Shown here: positions 6,509-14,852 of the stretch, piece after piece | Numbering within the stretch: position 1 is the first letter of the stretch | Layout: each line of letters begins with the position of its first letter | Assembly: GCA_023415475.1 (NCBI GenBank) | Contig: JAEZKL010000003.1 | Location: 1 to 14,945 of the forward strand | Origin: Bacillota bacterium | GTDB taxonomy: Bacteria > Bacillota > Clostridia > Lachnospirales > Lachnospiraceae | DNA: 14,945 nucleotides | Direction: 5' to 3' | Program-made: the position numbers and the translations under genes | Notes under the pieces: model-generated | Seen by the model: the letters and a program-made list of their open reading frames with translations, nothing else | What the model was told of the DNA's origin: nothing | Databases searched by the model: none

Positions 6509-9500
6509 TTATTTCTTGGTATTTGCGAAGAATGCTTCAATCTGTGCCTGCTCACTACTGAGTCCCTTTTCTTCCATCAGTATAATGGTTTGAAGCATAC
6601 GTCTGTAATCATGAGGAATGATTTTCTTGAATTTCGGCAGATAGGAGGTAAAGTTCTCAAGGATCTCTTTCCCCTTAGCCGAATTGGTATATTTAACATG
6701 CTCTGTGATCATTTCCTTCAGTTCGAAGACATCATATTTTTCAGTCACTGCTTCAAAGGAAACGATCCCTTTATTCAACTTCTTATATAAATCACTGCCT
6801 TCATCCAGAACATAAGCGATACCGCCACTCATACCTGCTGCGAAATTCTTTCCGGTCTTACCTAATACAGCCACTCTGCCTCCGGTCATATATTCACAGC
6901 CATGATCACCGACACCCTCAACAACCGCAATTGCACCGGAGTTTCGAACACAGAAGCGTTCGCCTGCTACACCGCTTATAAATGCTTTACCGCTGGTTGC
7001 ACCATAGAGAGCCACATTACCGATGATGATATTCTCATCTGCCTTAAAGGTACTTCCCTTCGGAGGGAATGCTACCAGCCTACCACCGGATAATCCTTTA
7101 CCGAAATAATCATTGCTGTCACCCTCCAGCTCAATGGTTAAGCCCTTCGGAATAAAGGCTCCAAAGCTCTGTCCGCCGCTACCCTGTGCTTCGATTACGT
7201 AGGTATCGTCCTTCAGCGCTGTTCCGTATTTTCTGGTAATCTCAGAACCAAGGATAGTTCCAAAGGTACGGTCCGTATTCCCGACAGCCAGCTTTACCTT
7301 CTGAACATGCTTCTCATTCAGCTTGAACTTCTTTAGAAGCATTTTCTCATCAATGGTATTCTCGAGTTCAAAATCATAAATCTGTGCCGGGTCATAATGA
7401 ATGCTCTGGCCCTGCTTTACAAAAGGATTATTTAATATTGCGTTTAAGTCTACGGTCTTAGCTCTGTCATTCAATAAGCTGCTATTCTTTACCTTCAGTA
7501 AATCCGTACGGCCGATTAATTCATCTACCGACCTAAAGCCAAGCTTAGCCATGTATTCACGGAGCTCTTCCGCAACAAAGCGCATGAAATTCTCAACATA
7601 TTCCGGTTTGCCTCTAAAATTCTTACGAAGCTCCGGGTTCTGTGTCGCTACACCTACCGGACAGGTATCCAGATCGCATACTCGCATCATGACACAGCCC
7701 AAGGTTACCAAAGGAGCTGTTGCAAAGCCGAATTCTTCGGCACCAAGCATGGCTGCGATTACAACATCGCGTCCTGTCATCAGCTTTCCGTCCGTCTCGA
7801 TTACCACCTTCGAACGAAGCCCGTTCATGATTAAGGTCTGATGTGTCTCAGCAAGTCCTAACTCCCAAGGAAGACCCGCATTATAGATGGAGGTTCTGGG
7901 TGCGGCTCCGGTTCCGCCGTCATAGCCGGAGATTAAGATGACACCGGCACCGGCCTTTGCGACGCCTGCTGCAATCGTACCTACCCCGGCTTCCGAAACC
8001 AGCTTAACGGAGATACGTGCATTTTTATTAGCATTCTTTAAATCATAGATTAATTGTGCAAGATCCTCGATCGAATAGATATCATGATGAGGCGGCGGTG
8101 AGATTAACCCCACACCGGGTGTGGAATGTCTGGTCTTTGCAATCCAGGGATATACCTTCTCTGCCGGAAGCTGTCCACCCTCACCGGGCTTTGCACCCTG
8201 GGCCATCTTAATCTGAATTTCTCTTGCACTTACCAGGTATTCGCTTGTTACACCAAAGCGTCCGGAAGCCACCTGCTTGATGGCAGAGCATTTATTAAGT
8301 CCATCCTCACCTATCTTAAGCCGCTCCTGGCTTTCTCCTCCTTCACCGCTGTTGGACTTACCACCCAGACGGTTCATTGCAATTGCTAAAGCCTCATGTG
8401 CCTCCTTGGAGATAGAACCATAACTCATCGCACCTGTCTTAAAGCGCTTTACGATAGAGTCTACGCTCTCCACCTCATCCATTGCGATACCCTGCTCAGG
8501 ATAGGTGATATCAAACAATCCTCTGAGGTTAATCTTCTCCTGCTCCGCCGTTACCTGCTTGGAATACTCCTTAAACAGATCATAGCTTCCGGTACGGGTG
8601 GATTGCTGTAGCAAATGTATGGTCTTCGGATTATACAGGTGCTCCTCTTTCCCGCTGCGAAGCTTATGAGATCCGGCACTATCCATGGTTAAATCCAGAT
8701 CTAAGCCCAAAGGATCAAAAGCCTTGGAGTGAAGTGCATCCACCTGTGCTTCCATTTCCGCGAGGGAAATTCCACCGACACGGCTTACGGTACCGGTAAA
8801 ATATTTATCGATGATATCTTTGCAGATACCGATTGCCTCAAAAATCTTAGAGCCCTGATAGGATTGAATCGTGGAAATTCCCATCTTGGAGGCAATCTTG
8901 ATGATACCCTTCAGTACCGCCTTATTATAATCATCCACTGCCGCATAATAGTCTTTGTCCAGCATGTTATTGCTGATTAATTGACGAATGGTCTCCTGGG
9001 CGAGATAAGGGTTAACCGCACATGCACCGTAACCAAGTAAGCAGGCAAAATGATGAACATCTCTCGGTTCTGCACTTTCCACGATCATGGCAAGGGCAGT
9101 TCTCTTCTTGGTACGAACCAGATGCTGCTGCAGGGCAGATACAGCCAATAACGAAGGGATTGCCACATGGTTCTCATCCACACCACGGTCCGAAAGGATC
9201 AGGATGTTCGCTCCTTCTTTATAGGAGCGGTCCGCTTCCAGGCAGAGGTGATCAATTGCCTTCTCGAGGGAGGTATTCTTATAATAAGTCATCGGAAGAA
9301 CATCTACCTTGAAGCCGGGTTTCTTCATATATCTAATCTTCAGTAAATCCGTATTGGTCAAAATCGGATTATTGACCTTTAGAACCTTACAGTTTTCGGC
9401 CTTCTCCTCAAGGATATTACCGTCTTCTCCGATATAAACGGAGGTAGCTGTTACGACCTCTTCTCGGATTGCATCGATCGGAGGGTTCGTTACCTGAGCA

Positions 9501-11065
9501 AAAAGCTGCTTGAAGTAGCTGAACAGAGGAGGATTATTTCCGGATAATACCGGGATCGGTGAATCGACACCCATGGCTGCCGTTGCCTCCTGCCCGCTTG
9601 CTGCCATAGGCAGGATTGTGGTCTTATAATCCTCATAAGTATAGCCAAAGGCTTTCTGCAGTCTTGCAAGCTCTTCCTCACTATATTCAATCACTTTTTT
9701 ATTCGGAATGTGAAGCTCCTTCAGCATAACCAGATTACTGTCCAGCCACTCACCGTAGGGACGTTTCTTGGCATAGCTGTTCTTCAGATCCTCATCGTCG
9801 ATCAGGCAACCCTTGACCGTATCCACCAAAAGCATTTTGCCGGGACGTAGTCTTTCCTTCTTTATAATCTTGTCAGCCGGAATTTCAAGGACTCCAACCT
9901 CCGAGGATAGAATAAGGTAATCATCGTTTGTAATATAGTATCTGGAGGGTCTTAATCCGTTACGGTCGAGGACCGCGCCCATGATGTCGCCATCGGAGAA
10001 GAGAATCGATGCGGGGCCATCCCAAGGCTCCATCATGGTAGCATAATACTGATAGAAGTCTGCTTTTTCCCTACTAATAGCCGAGTCGTTACTCCAGGGC
10101 TCAGGTATGGTAATCATGACCGCAAGAGGAAGCTCCATGCCGCTCATCACCAGGAACTCCAGGGTATTGTCTAGCATAGCCGAGTCAGAGCCTTCGGTAT
10201 TTATTACAGGAAGCACCTTATGGAGCTCACCCTTCAAATGCTCAGATTCCATGGTCTCTTCTCTAGCCAGCATCTTGTCAGCATTACCACGGATGGTATT
10301 GATCTCACCATTGTGAACGATCAGACGATTCGGATGTGCTCTCTGCCAGCTGGGATTCGTATTCGTAGAGAATCTGGAGTGAACAATCGCGATGGCGCTC
10401 TCATAATTCTCATCCTGAAGGTCTTCAAAGAAGAGTCGAAGCTGTTTTACTAAGAACATTCCCTTATAGACGATTGTTCTGCTGGATAAGGATACCACAT
10501 AGGTGTTATCATTGCTTTGCTCGAAAATTCTTCTGGCTATATAAAGCTTACGATCAAAGTCAGGACCTTTCGCCGCATTAGCGGGCTTCTTAATAAAGCA
10601 CTGCAGGATATGTGGCATACATTCTACTGCTCGCTCACCAAGAGTACCCGGGTGGGTGGGTACCTCTCTCCAGCCAAGGAATTTCATTCCCTCTTTCTCT
10701 ACAATGATCTCGAACATTTTCTTAGCCTGATTACAGCTTAATTCATCCTGAGGGAAGAAAAACATTCCCACTCCGTATTCTCGTTCATTTCCTAAATCAA
10801 TTCCCAGGGGCTTCGTTGCCTTAGTAAAGAACCTATGGGATATCTGAAGCAGAATTCCTACGCCGTCACCGGTCTGCCCATTGGCATCCTTACCGGCGCG
10901 ATGTTCCAAATTCTCAACAATCTTCAAAGCATTCACTACTGTCGCATGAGTCTTGATACCCTTCATATGCACTACCGCACCGATACCGCAATTATCATGC
11001 TCGAATCGGGGGTCATACAGGCCTTGCGGAATTTGTTTGATTTCCTCTCTGATGCTATCCTTCAT
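6509..11065 (-). CDS. gltB: Glutamate synthase (NADPH), large subunit
   Basis: GltB makes glutamate from glutamine and 2-oxoglutarate: an N-terminal amidotransferase releases ammonia, which is channelled to the FMN site and reduced in with electrons from GltD. The length of 1518 residues is normal. A 25-residue propeptide ends before DNCGIGAVVHM, so Cys26 should become the N-terminal catalytic residue. The class II amidotransferase domain runs to about 430 and includes HSRFSTNTNPSWQRAHPNR and HNGEINTIRGN. A central domain follows (about 470-760), then the FMN synthase domain (about 815-1190) with ISGYDGGTGAAPRTS. The 3Fe-4S cysteines 1124, 1130 and 1135 lie in GCVMMRVCDLDTCPVG. The C-terminal GXGXG beta-helix domain starts near 1260 (GSGGQSFGAFIPKGL, about 1295). 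The start is supported by an AAAGGAT upstream and a consensus promoter. gltD follows in the same direction. Confidence 0.97.
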   Translation of the reverse strand: MKDSIREEIKQIPQGLYDPRFEHDNCGIGAVVHMKGIKTHATVVNALKIVENLEHRAGKDANGQTGDGVGILLQISHRFFTKATKPLGIDLGNEREYGVGMFFFPQDELSCNQAKKMFEIIVEKEGMKFLGWREVPTHPGTLGERAVECMPHILQCFIKKPANAAKGPDFDRKLYIARRIFEQSNDNTYVVSLSSRTIVYKGMFLVKQLRLFFEDLQDENYESAIAIVHSRFSTNTNPSWQRAHPNRLIVHNGEINTIRGNADKMLAREETMESEHLKGELHKVLPVINTEGSDSAMLDNTLEFLVMSGMELPLAVMITIPEPWSNDSAISREKADFYQYYATMMEPWDGPASILFSDGDIMGAVLDRNGLRPSRYYITNDDYLILSSEVGVLEIPADKIIKKERLRPGKMLLVDTVKGCLIDDEDLKNSYAKKRPYGEWLDSNLVMLKELHIPNKKVIEYSEEELARLQKAFGYTYEDYKTTILPMAASGQEATAAMGVDSPIPVLSGNNPPLFSYFKQLFAQVTNPPIDAIREEVVTATSVYIGEDGNILEEKAENCKVLKVNNPILTNTDLLKIRYMKKPGFKVDVLPMTYYKNTSLEKAIDHLCLEADRSYKEGANILILSDRGVDENHVAIPSLLAVSALQQHLVRTKKRTALAMIVESAEPRDVHHFACLLGYGACAVNPYLAQETIRQLISNNMLDKDYYAAVDDYNKAVLKGIIKIASKMGISTIQSYQGSKIFEAIGICKDIIDKYFTGTVSRVGGISLAEMEAQVDALHSKAFDPLGLDLDLTMDSAGSHKLRSGKEEHLYNPKTIHLLQQSTRTGSYDLFKEYSKQVTAEQEKINLRGLFDITYPEQGIAMDEVESVDSIVKRFKTGAMSYGSISKEAHEALAIAMNRLGGKSNSGEGGESQERLKIGEDGLNKCSAIKQVASGRFGVTSEYLVSAREIQIKMAQGAKPGEGGQLPAEKVYPWIAKTRHSTPGVGLISPPPHHDIYSIEDLAQLIYDLKNANKNARISVKLVSEAGVGTIAAGVAKAGAGVILISGYDGGTGAAPRTSIYNAGLPWELGLAETHQTLIMNGLRSKVVIETDGKLMTGRDVVIAAMLGAEEFGFATAPLVTLGCVMMRVCDLDTCPVGVATQNPELRKNFRGKPEYVENFMRFVAEELREYMAKLGFRSVDELIGRTDLLKVKNSSLLNDRAKTVDLNAILNNPFVKQGQSIHYDPAQIYDFELENTIDEKMLLKKFKLNEKHVQKVKLAVGNTDRTFGTILGSEITRKYGTALKDDTYVIEAQGSGGQSFGAFIPKGLTIELEGDSNDYFGKGLSGGRLVAFPPKGSTFKADENIIIGNVALYGATSGKAFISGVAGERFCVRNSGAIAVVEGVGDHGCEYMTGGRVAVLGKTGKNFAAGMSGGIAYVLDEGSDLYKKLNKGIVSFEAVTEKYDVFELKEMITEHVKYTNSAKGKEILENFTSYLPKFKKIIPHDYRRMLQTIILMEEKGLSSEQAQIEAFFANTKK

Positions 11066-11122
11066 ACTTACCTACATCCTTTTCTTTTATTTTCACAAAG
11101 TTATTTTCCGGAATACAACAAA

Positions 11123-11164
11123 GGACGCTTTTAGGCTTATCAATTGATAAGTCTAAAAACGCCC
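11123..11164 (-). promoter_or_regulatory. 5' leader hairpin of gltB mRNA
   Basis: The arms 11123-11141 and 11146-11164 pair over 19 positions around AATT, with an inner perfect palindrome CTTATCAATTGATAAG. As minus-strand RNA it has 18 pairs, two of them G-U, and one mismatch. As plus-strand RNA it has two mismatches, so it fits minus transcription slightly better. It begins about 10 nt from the predicted gltB start. A weak T-containing stretch (CCTTTGTTG) follows, so it could act as an attenuator, but a 5' stabilising stem-loop is at least as likely. Confidence 0.55.
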
Positions 11165-11180
11165 TCGTTTTATTGCGTTG

Positions 11181-11209
11181 ATTATAATATATAATTATGC
11201 ATAATGCAA
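11181..11209 (-). promoter_or_regulatory. gltB promoter with internal palindrome
   Basis: The minus strand reads TTGCAT (11209-11204), a 17-base spacer, then a perfect TATAAT (11186-11181); the start would be near 11174. The spacer carries a perfect 12-bp palindrome, ATTATGCATAAT (11194-11205), touching the -35. That is a natural place for a repressor. It is not a TnrA/GlnR site (TGTNA-N7-TNACA). The leader to the gltB ATG is about 110 nt. Beyond the promoter, 11210-11338 is AT-rich with nothing recognised. Confidence 0.7.
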
Positions 11210-11338
11210 GTATAAATTCTACGATTTCTTTTTTATAGGTTAATTTTTTAAATAATAAACATTTCTAACCTAATTTATTAAGGTTCTACTATATGTTTAG
11301 TTAATTTAATTAAGTGTAACTAGCCATCAGGATTACCA

Positions 11339-11367
11339 TTGACCCAATGTCGTTCTTACGATATCCT
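11339..11367 (+). promoter_or_regulatory. Possible SigA promoter of the FliK-like gene
   Basis: TTGACC (11339-11344), a 17-base spacer and TATCCT (11362-11367) match SigA hexamers 5/6 and 4/6. The start would be near 11374, about 79 nt before the ATG. It competes with the SigD-like motif directly downstream, which its -10 touches. Confidence 0.35.
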
Positions 11368-11394
11368 AAACTTATCTTAACAACAGGTCGATAT
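11367..11394 (+). promoter_or_regulatory. Possible SigD (flagellar sigma 28) promoter of the FliK-like gene
   Basis: TAAA (11367-11370) is followed after 16 bases by GTCGATAT (11387-11394). The SigD/FliA pattern is TAAA, about 15 bases, GCCGATAT, so the -10 matches 7/8 and the spacing is one base long. The start would be near 11401. The gene it precedes looks like a flagellar hook-length protein, which makes a flagellar sigma factor plausible. A SigA -10 (TATAAT, 11392-11397) overlaps it but has no -35 at a standard distance. Confidence 0.4.
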
Positions 11395-11452
11395 AATATA
11401 AAGATAATTCTCGCAGACTTAATTTATTAATTACGAAGGAAGGGGCCGGCCC

Positions 11453-13378
11453 ATGGATATCAATCAATCATCATTTTCACGACTAAAACTGAACAAACCG
11501 GGAATTGCCCGTTCTATCTCAGAGAACAAAGCTGCCTCCGAGGCATATAAACCCAAAGACAGTCTTTCCTCGCCACCTGTCACCAATCAAAATCAGACAG
11601 AGCTGAAGGAGGGGCAGCTGGTAAAAGGCCAAATAATCGATCACCGTTATAATGAGATTAAGATACAGCTGGAACCGGAAAAGCAGATTGTAAATGCTAA
11701 GCTATCCGGCGATGTTCCCCTTGCCATAGGTCAGGAAGCGCAGTTCATCGTTACCGAGGATAGCTCTGATCGTCTGGTACTGAAATATATTCCCGAAAGT
11801 ACCTCTCCCTCCGATGCTACCATTCAGAAGGCTCTCACCGCTTCCGGTCTTCCTATAAATGACCGTAATCGGGCAATTGTAGAAGAGCTTTTAAAGCATA
11901 CCATGCCGGTGGACAAGCAGACTCTTCAGACCTTAGTTCGCTTATCCCATACCAACCGGGAAGCCTCACCTCTTACCCTGGTACTTATGTATAAAAACAA
12001 TATACCGATGACTCAGGCGAATATAAGACAGTTTGAGGCTTACCAGAACGGATCCGGCCGTTTGCTTAACGATATCCATCGCATCACGACAGGACTTTCT
12101 GAACTGCTTCAAGCTGAGCAGCCTTCCATCGATGAGGAATTACCCGTACTTAAGGAGTCCCTTCCTACGGAGGCAGGGCAGGCTTCTTCTCAAGCAGCAA
12201 AGCTTCTTATCACCCCTGATCCTACATCAGGTTTGCAGAGACCGGCTACAAATACACTTACCCAAGCGCTGCAAATTAATAACGGGTTGCTTGATATATT
12301 ACTTGGTGATAATAAGCCGTCATCAGTGGTCGAGAACTATAATGAGAATGACCTAAACTCACTTTTATCGCAGCTGAAACAAGGAAACCTTTCCCGGGAG
12401 GATTTCATTCATCACATTAAAACGGTTTATCCTGATATAGAGCAGTTATTATCGGCAGAACAGAAGCAGGTAATGGCTACTCCGAACACCGAAATACAGG
12501 CACCAGTTATGCCAGACAACCTTTCCTCTTTGATAAAGCAGATCTTTCAATTAAAGGATGATCGAATGCTTCTATCCGACTTACTGAATCCGAAGGAGCT
12601 TGCTTCCTTAGCTGAACTTCTTCGATCCGATCCATCCCTGAGGCAAATTGCAGACCAGGTAACGGAGGGAACCCTCACTACCAGAGATTTACTTATCACC
12701 TTAAAGAATAGCCTTCCGGTTATGGAGGGGCTCGGAGCAGAGAGGCTTCTTGCTTCTCCGGAATACCGGACTCTGCTTGAGAGTGCGTTTCATGATAAAT
12801 GGACCATTACACCGGAAAAGCTGTCCGACAAAGCAGCTCTTCGGGAGCTCTACGAAGGTCTCCGGGAGGATATGGAACAGCTCTCTGCTTTGTCGAAGCT
12901 TGAAATACCGCTTAAGGAAGAAGCCCGGCTTCAAGAGCCGATTAAAAACCTTCAGGAAAATCTTCGGTTTATGCAGGATCTGAACGAGATGTACACCTAT
13001 CTTCAATTGCCGGTTCAATTAAAGAACCAGGATGTTCATAGCGAATTGTATGTCTTTACGAAAAAGAAGGCTTTGCAAAACAAAGAAGATCTCAGTGTTC
13101 TACTTCATCTGGATATGACAAATCTCGGCTCTATGAATATACATATCCGAATGAATCATAATATCGTTCAGGCGAAGTTCTATATCGAGGATCGCGATAC
13201 TCAGAGATTAATATCGGAATATATGCCCTCCCTCTCCGATTCCTTTACGAAAAAGGGTTATAGTCTTCACAGTGAGGTCAGTCAATCCTATGAAAAAATT
13301 GATTTCAGCAGAGATTTCATTGAAGATAATGTGTCCGAAGGTGATGTAAGACGTTATTCCTTTGATATCCGAACCTAA
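11453..13378 (+). CDS. FliK-like (flagellar hook-length control type) protein
   Basis: This 641-residue protein has no signal peptide and no membrane segment. After a polar N-terminus, residues 50-113 form a small predicted beta module (LKEGQLVKGQIIDHRYNEIK onward). Residues 121-200 are a helical segment with SGLPINDRNRAIVEELLKH and MPVDKQTLQTL, typical of clostridial FliK-like proteins. A long Gln/Leu-rich helical middle follows. Residues about 545-612 match the FliK C-terminal (Flg_hook) pattern: LDMTNLGSMNIHIRM, then VQAKFYIEDRDTQRLI and LSDSFTKKGYSLHSEVS. FliK proteins measure hook length and switch export specificity by contacting FlhB. The tail is only weakly conserved, so a relative such as Bacillus YlqG is possible. 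It stands alone, divergent from gltB and convergent with the next gene, with no flagellar gene in view. GAAGGAAGGGG gives the ribosome binding site; a perfect GGGCCGGCCC abuts the ATG. Confidence 0.6.
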   Translation: MDINQSSFSRLKLNKPGIARSISENKAASEAYKPKDSLSSPPVTNQNQTELKEGQLVKGQIIDHRYNEIKIQLEPEKQIVNAKLSGDVPLAIGQEAQFIVTEDSSDRLVLKYIPESTSPSDATIQKALTASGLPINDRNRAIVEELLKHTMPVDKQTLQTLVRLSHTNREASPLTLVLMYKNNIPMTQANIRQFEAYQNGSGRLLNDIHRITTGLSELLQAEQPSIDEELPVLKESLPTEAGQASSQAAKLLITPDPTSGLQRPATNTLTQALQINNGLLDILLGDNKPSSVVENYNENDLNSLLSQLKQGNLSREDFIHHIKTVYPDIEQLLSAEQKQVMATPNTEIQAPVMPDNLSSLIKQIFQLKDDRMLLSDLLNPKELASLAELLRSDPSLRQIADQVTEGTLTTRDLLITLKNSLPVMEGLGAERLLASPEYRTLLESAFHDKWTITPEKLSDKAALRELYEGLREDMEQLSALSKLEIPLKEEARLQEPIKNLQENLRFMQDLNEMYTYLQLPVQLKNQDVHSELYVFTKKKALQNKEDLSVLLHLDMTNLGSMNIHIRMNHNIVQAKFYIEDRDTQRLISEYMPSLSDSFTKKGYSLHSEVSQSYEKIDFSRDFIEDNVSEGDVRRYSFDIRT

Positions 13379-13416
13379 GGGTTGTTGCCGTCTTGTTCTC
13401 TCATTCCGGTTGATAT

Positions 13417-14787
13417 TTATTTTATGTTTCTTTGGGCTATCCTCATGGTCCGGAGTGCGAGCTCCGATATTTCAACGCGAGTAAAACCATCAATTCCTGA
13501 TTTCAACTGATTGTTCAGAGGCTTTATCCAGGAATCCGGAAGGGAATCCGCTCCGAGAAGCATACCCAGGATGGAGCCTACGGTTGCGCCATTGCAGTCC
13601 GTATCAAATCCTGCCATAACAGCGATTCCTATGGATTTTCCAAAGTCAAGCTTTCCATATAATAAACTGACGCACACGATCATCGCATTCGATACTGTAT
13701 GGCACCAATCATGGGAATTCTTTTCATCATATAGCTGATGTATCTGATCGATTGCCTCCTCCCGGCTGACTCCGGCTCTTTTCCATTCAAGTACCGTTTG
13801 TATGCTTTTATGTAATCTTGACGCTTCCGGTATCACAGATAAACCGCTGTCGATGATCTTCTCCATATCACCGGTTACGGCAGCAGCGGATATCATCGCA
13901 GCGATAAACATCTCGCCATAGATACCGTTTTTTGTATGGGAGATGGAAGCATCTCGGAAGGCCATGGATGAGCTGAGCTCCGGATTGCCGGGTGCGATAT
14001 ATCCATAGAAATCAGCTCGTATCTGCGCACCGATCCACTCTCTGTAGGGATTTCTGTATCCTGCCGAATTCGGTGGAAAAATCAAATTCACCAGATTTCG
14101 ATAGGCCACCCTTTCTGCCGTACAGGTATGCAATATGGGAAGATAATCGAGCCAGCACTCCGCAACGTTGTCCGGCGTAAAGTCAATCCCATATTTCTCA
14201 ACAATTTTTAATCCGATAATAGTGTAATTCGTATCATCATCCTCGGGCATGCAATCAACATTATTGATCCAGCCTTTCTTGCTATTGCCGTACACTCCCG
14301 GATAATCCGATACATCACATTCCTTCTTTATATGTTCCGGCACCTGGGAGGACATATAACGCAGGAGCGGATAATTATCCGTTCCCTTGAGAAATGTCTC
14401 AATCCTGGATCTGCTCCAGCCCTCCACCGGCTGTCCCAGCAGGCATCCTGCACACCTACCAAGCCAGGCACCATATATTTTATTATACAGTCCTCCGTCA
14501 TCCTGACCGTCCGTATATGAAGGAAGCTGCAGCTTCTGATGAGACCTCGCTGCCTTTATATCTTCCAAATCGGATGGCTCCAGAAAGCCGTATTCCGCTT
14601 CTATGGGCAGACCGGTCATTTCATCGAGTAAGGCTCCTGCTAAGGCTTCCTTCTCTGCACCTTCCCCCATTGACTCAATTTCCATTACCTTTTGTTCCAA
14701 ACCTTCGGTCTTCTTTCCTTCATCCCTTGCTTCCATCAGTTCTATTGCAAGAAACTCGGAAAATTTAAGCCAGGATAACTCCGCCAA
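13417..14787 (-). CDS. ADP-ribosylglycohydrolase family protein
   Basis: The family removes ADP-ribose from modified targets, or hydrolyses related ADP-ribosyl compounds, using a binuclear Mg site. The glycohydrolase core spans about 102-452 of the translated frame. It shows YGAWLGRCAGCLLGQPVEGW, the metal motif MPEDDDTNYT and the C-terminal GFDTDCNGATVGSILGMLLG, the usual FDTDxxxAxxGxxxG signature. The first motif has CAGCLLG where many members have AxGDALG, as in the larger PEDDDTNY subgroup. About 100 residues precede the core and match no domain I recognise. The start is set at TTG 14787, eight bases after a perfect AGGAGG (14801-14796). The longer GTG at 14796 overlaps that motif and is unlikely. 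The target is unknown: DraG (nitrogenase) is the best known relative, but no nif gene is visible. The stop lies 38 bp from the convergent FliK-like gene, with no terminator seen. Confidence 0.85.
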   Translation of the reverse strand: MAELSWLKFSEFLAIELMEARDEGKKTEGLEQKVMEIESMGEGAEKEALAGALLDEMTGLPIEAEYGFLEPSDLEDIKAARSHQKLQLPSYTDGQDDGGLYNKIYGAWLGRCAGCLLGQPVEGWSRSRIETFLKGTDNYPLLRYMSSQVPEHIKKECDVSDYPGVYGNSKKGWINNVDCMPEDDDTNYTIIGLKIVEKYGIDFTPDNVAECWLDYLPILHTCTAERVAYRNLVNLIFPPNSAGYRNPYREWIGAQIRADFYGYIAPGNPELSSSMAFRDASISHTKNGIYGEMFIAAMISAAAVTGDMEKIIDSGLSVIPEASRLHKSIQTVLEWKRAGVSREEAIDQIHQLYDEKNSHDWCHTVSNAMIVCVSLLYGKLDFGKSIGIAVMAGFDTDCNGATVGSILGMLLGADSLPDSWIKPLNNQLKSGIDGFTRVEISELALRTMRIAQRNIK

Positions 14788-14795
14788 GCTTGCCA

Positions 14796-14801
14796 CCTCC
14801 T
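14796..14801 (-). promoter_or_regulatory. Ribosome binding site deciding the start of the ADP-ribosylglycohydrolase gene
   Basis: AGGAGG occupies 14801-14796 on the minus strand. The TTG at 14787-14785 follows after eight bases, an ideal distance. The first G of the in-frame GTG at 14796 is the last base of this motif, which excludes it as initiator. Confidence 0.75.
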
Positions 14802-14818
14802 ACTAAGTATTCATAAAG

Positions 14819-14852
14819 CTCAAATTTTCTCAGCTGCTCTTAAAAATTTGAG
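14819..14852. repeat. 10-bp stem hairpin upstream of the ADP-ribosylglycohydrolase gene
   Basis: CTCAAATTTT (14819-14828) and AAAATTTGAG (14843-14852) are perfect inverted repeats around a 14-base loop, 17 bp upstream of the AGGAGG. On the minus strand it would be in the leader if transcription starts further right. Only a weak candidate promoter (TTAGAT, 17 bases, TTATAT) was seen there. It may be an operator or leader hairpin. Confidence 0.4.

Noticed and set aside
7401..7841. A 146-codon open frame on the plus strand
   Set aside because: It is fully inside gltB on the opposite strand, and its composition follows the codons of gltB.
11066..11180. Riboswitch or T-box in the gltB leader
   Set aside because: The leader of about 110 nt holds one simple hairpin. 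I found no T-box sequence, no glutamine-riboswitch core and no terminator/antiterminator pair.
14394..14768. A 124-codon open frame on the plus strand, rich in Pro and Leu
   Set aside because: It is antisense to the ADP-ribosylglycohydrolase gene, with no ribosome binding site or recognisable motif.
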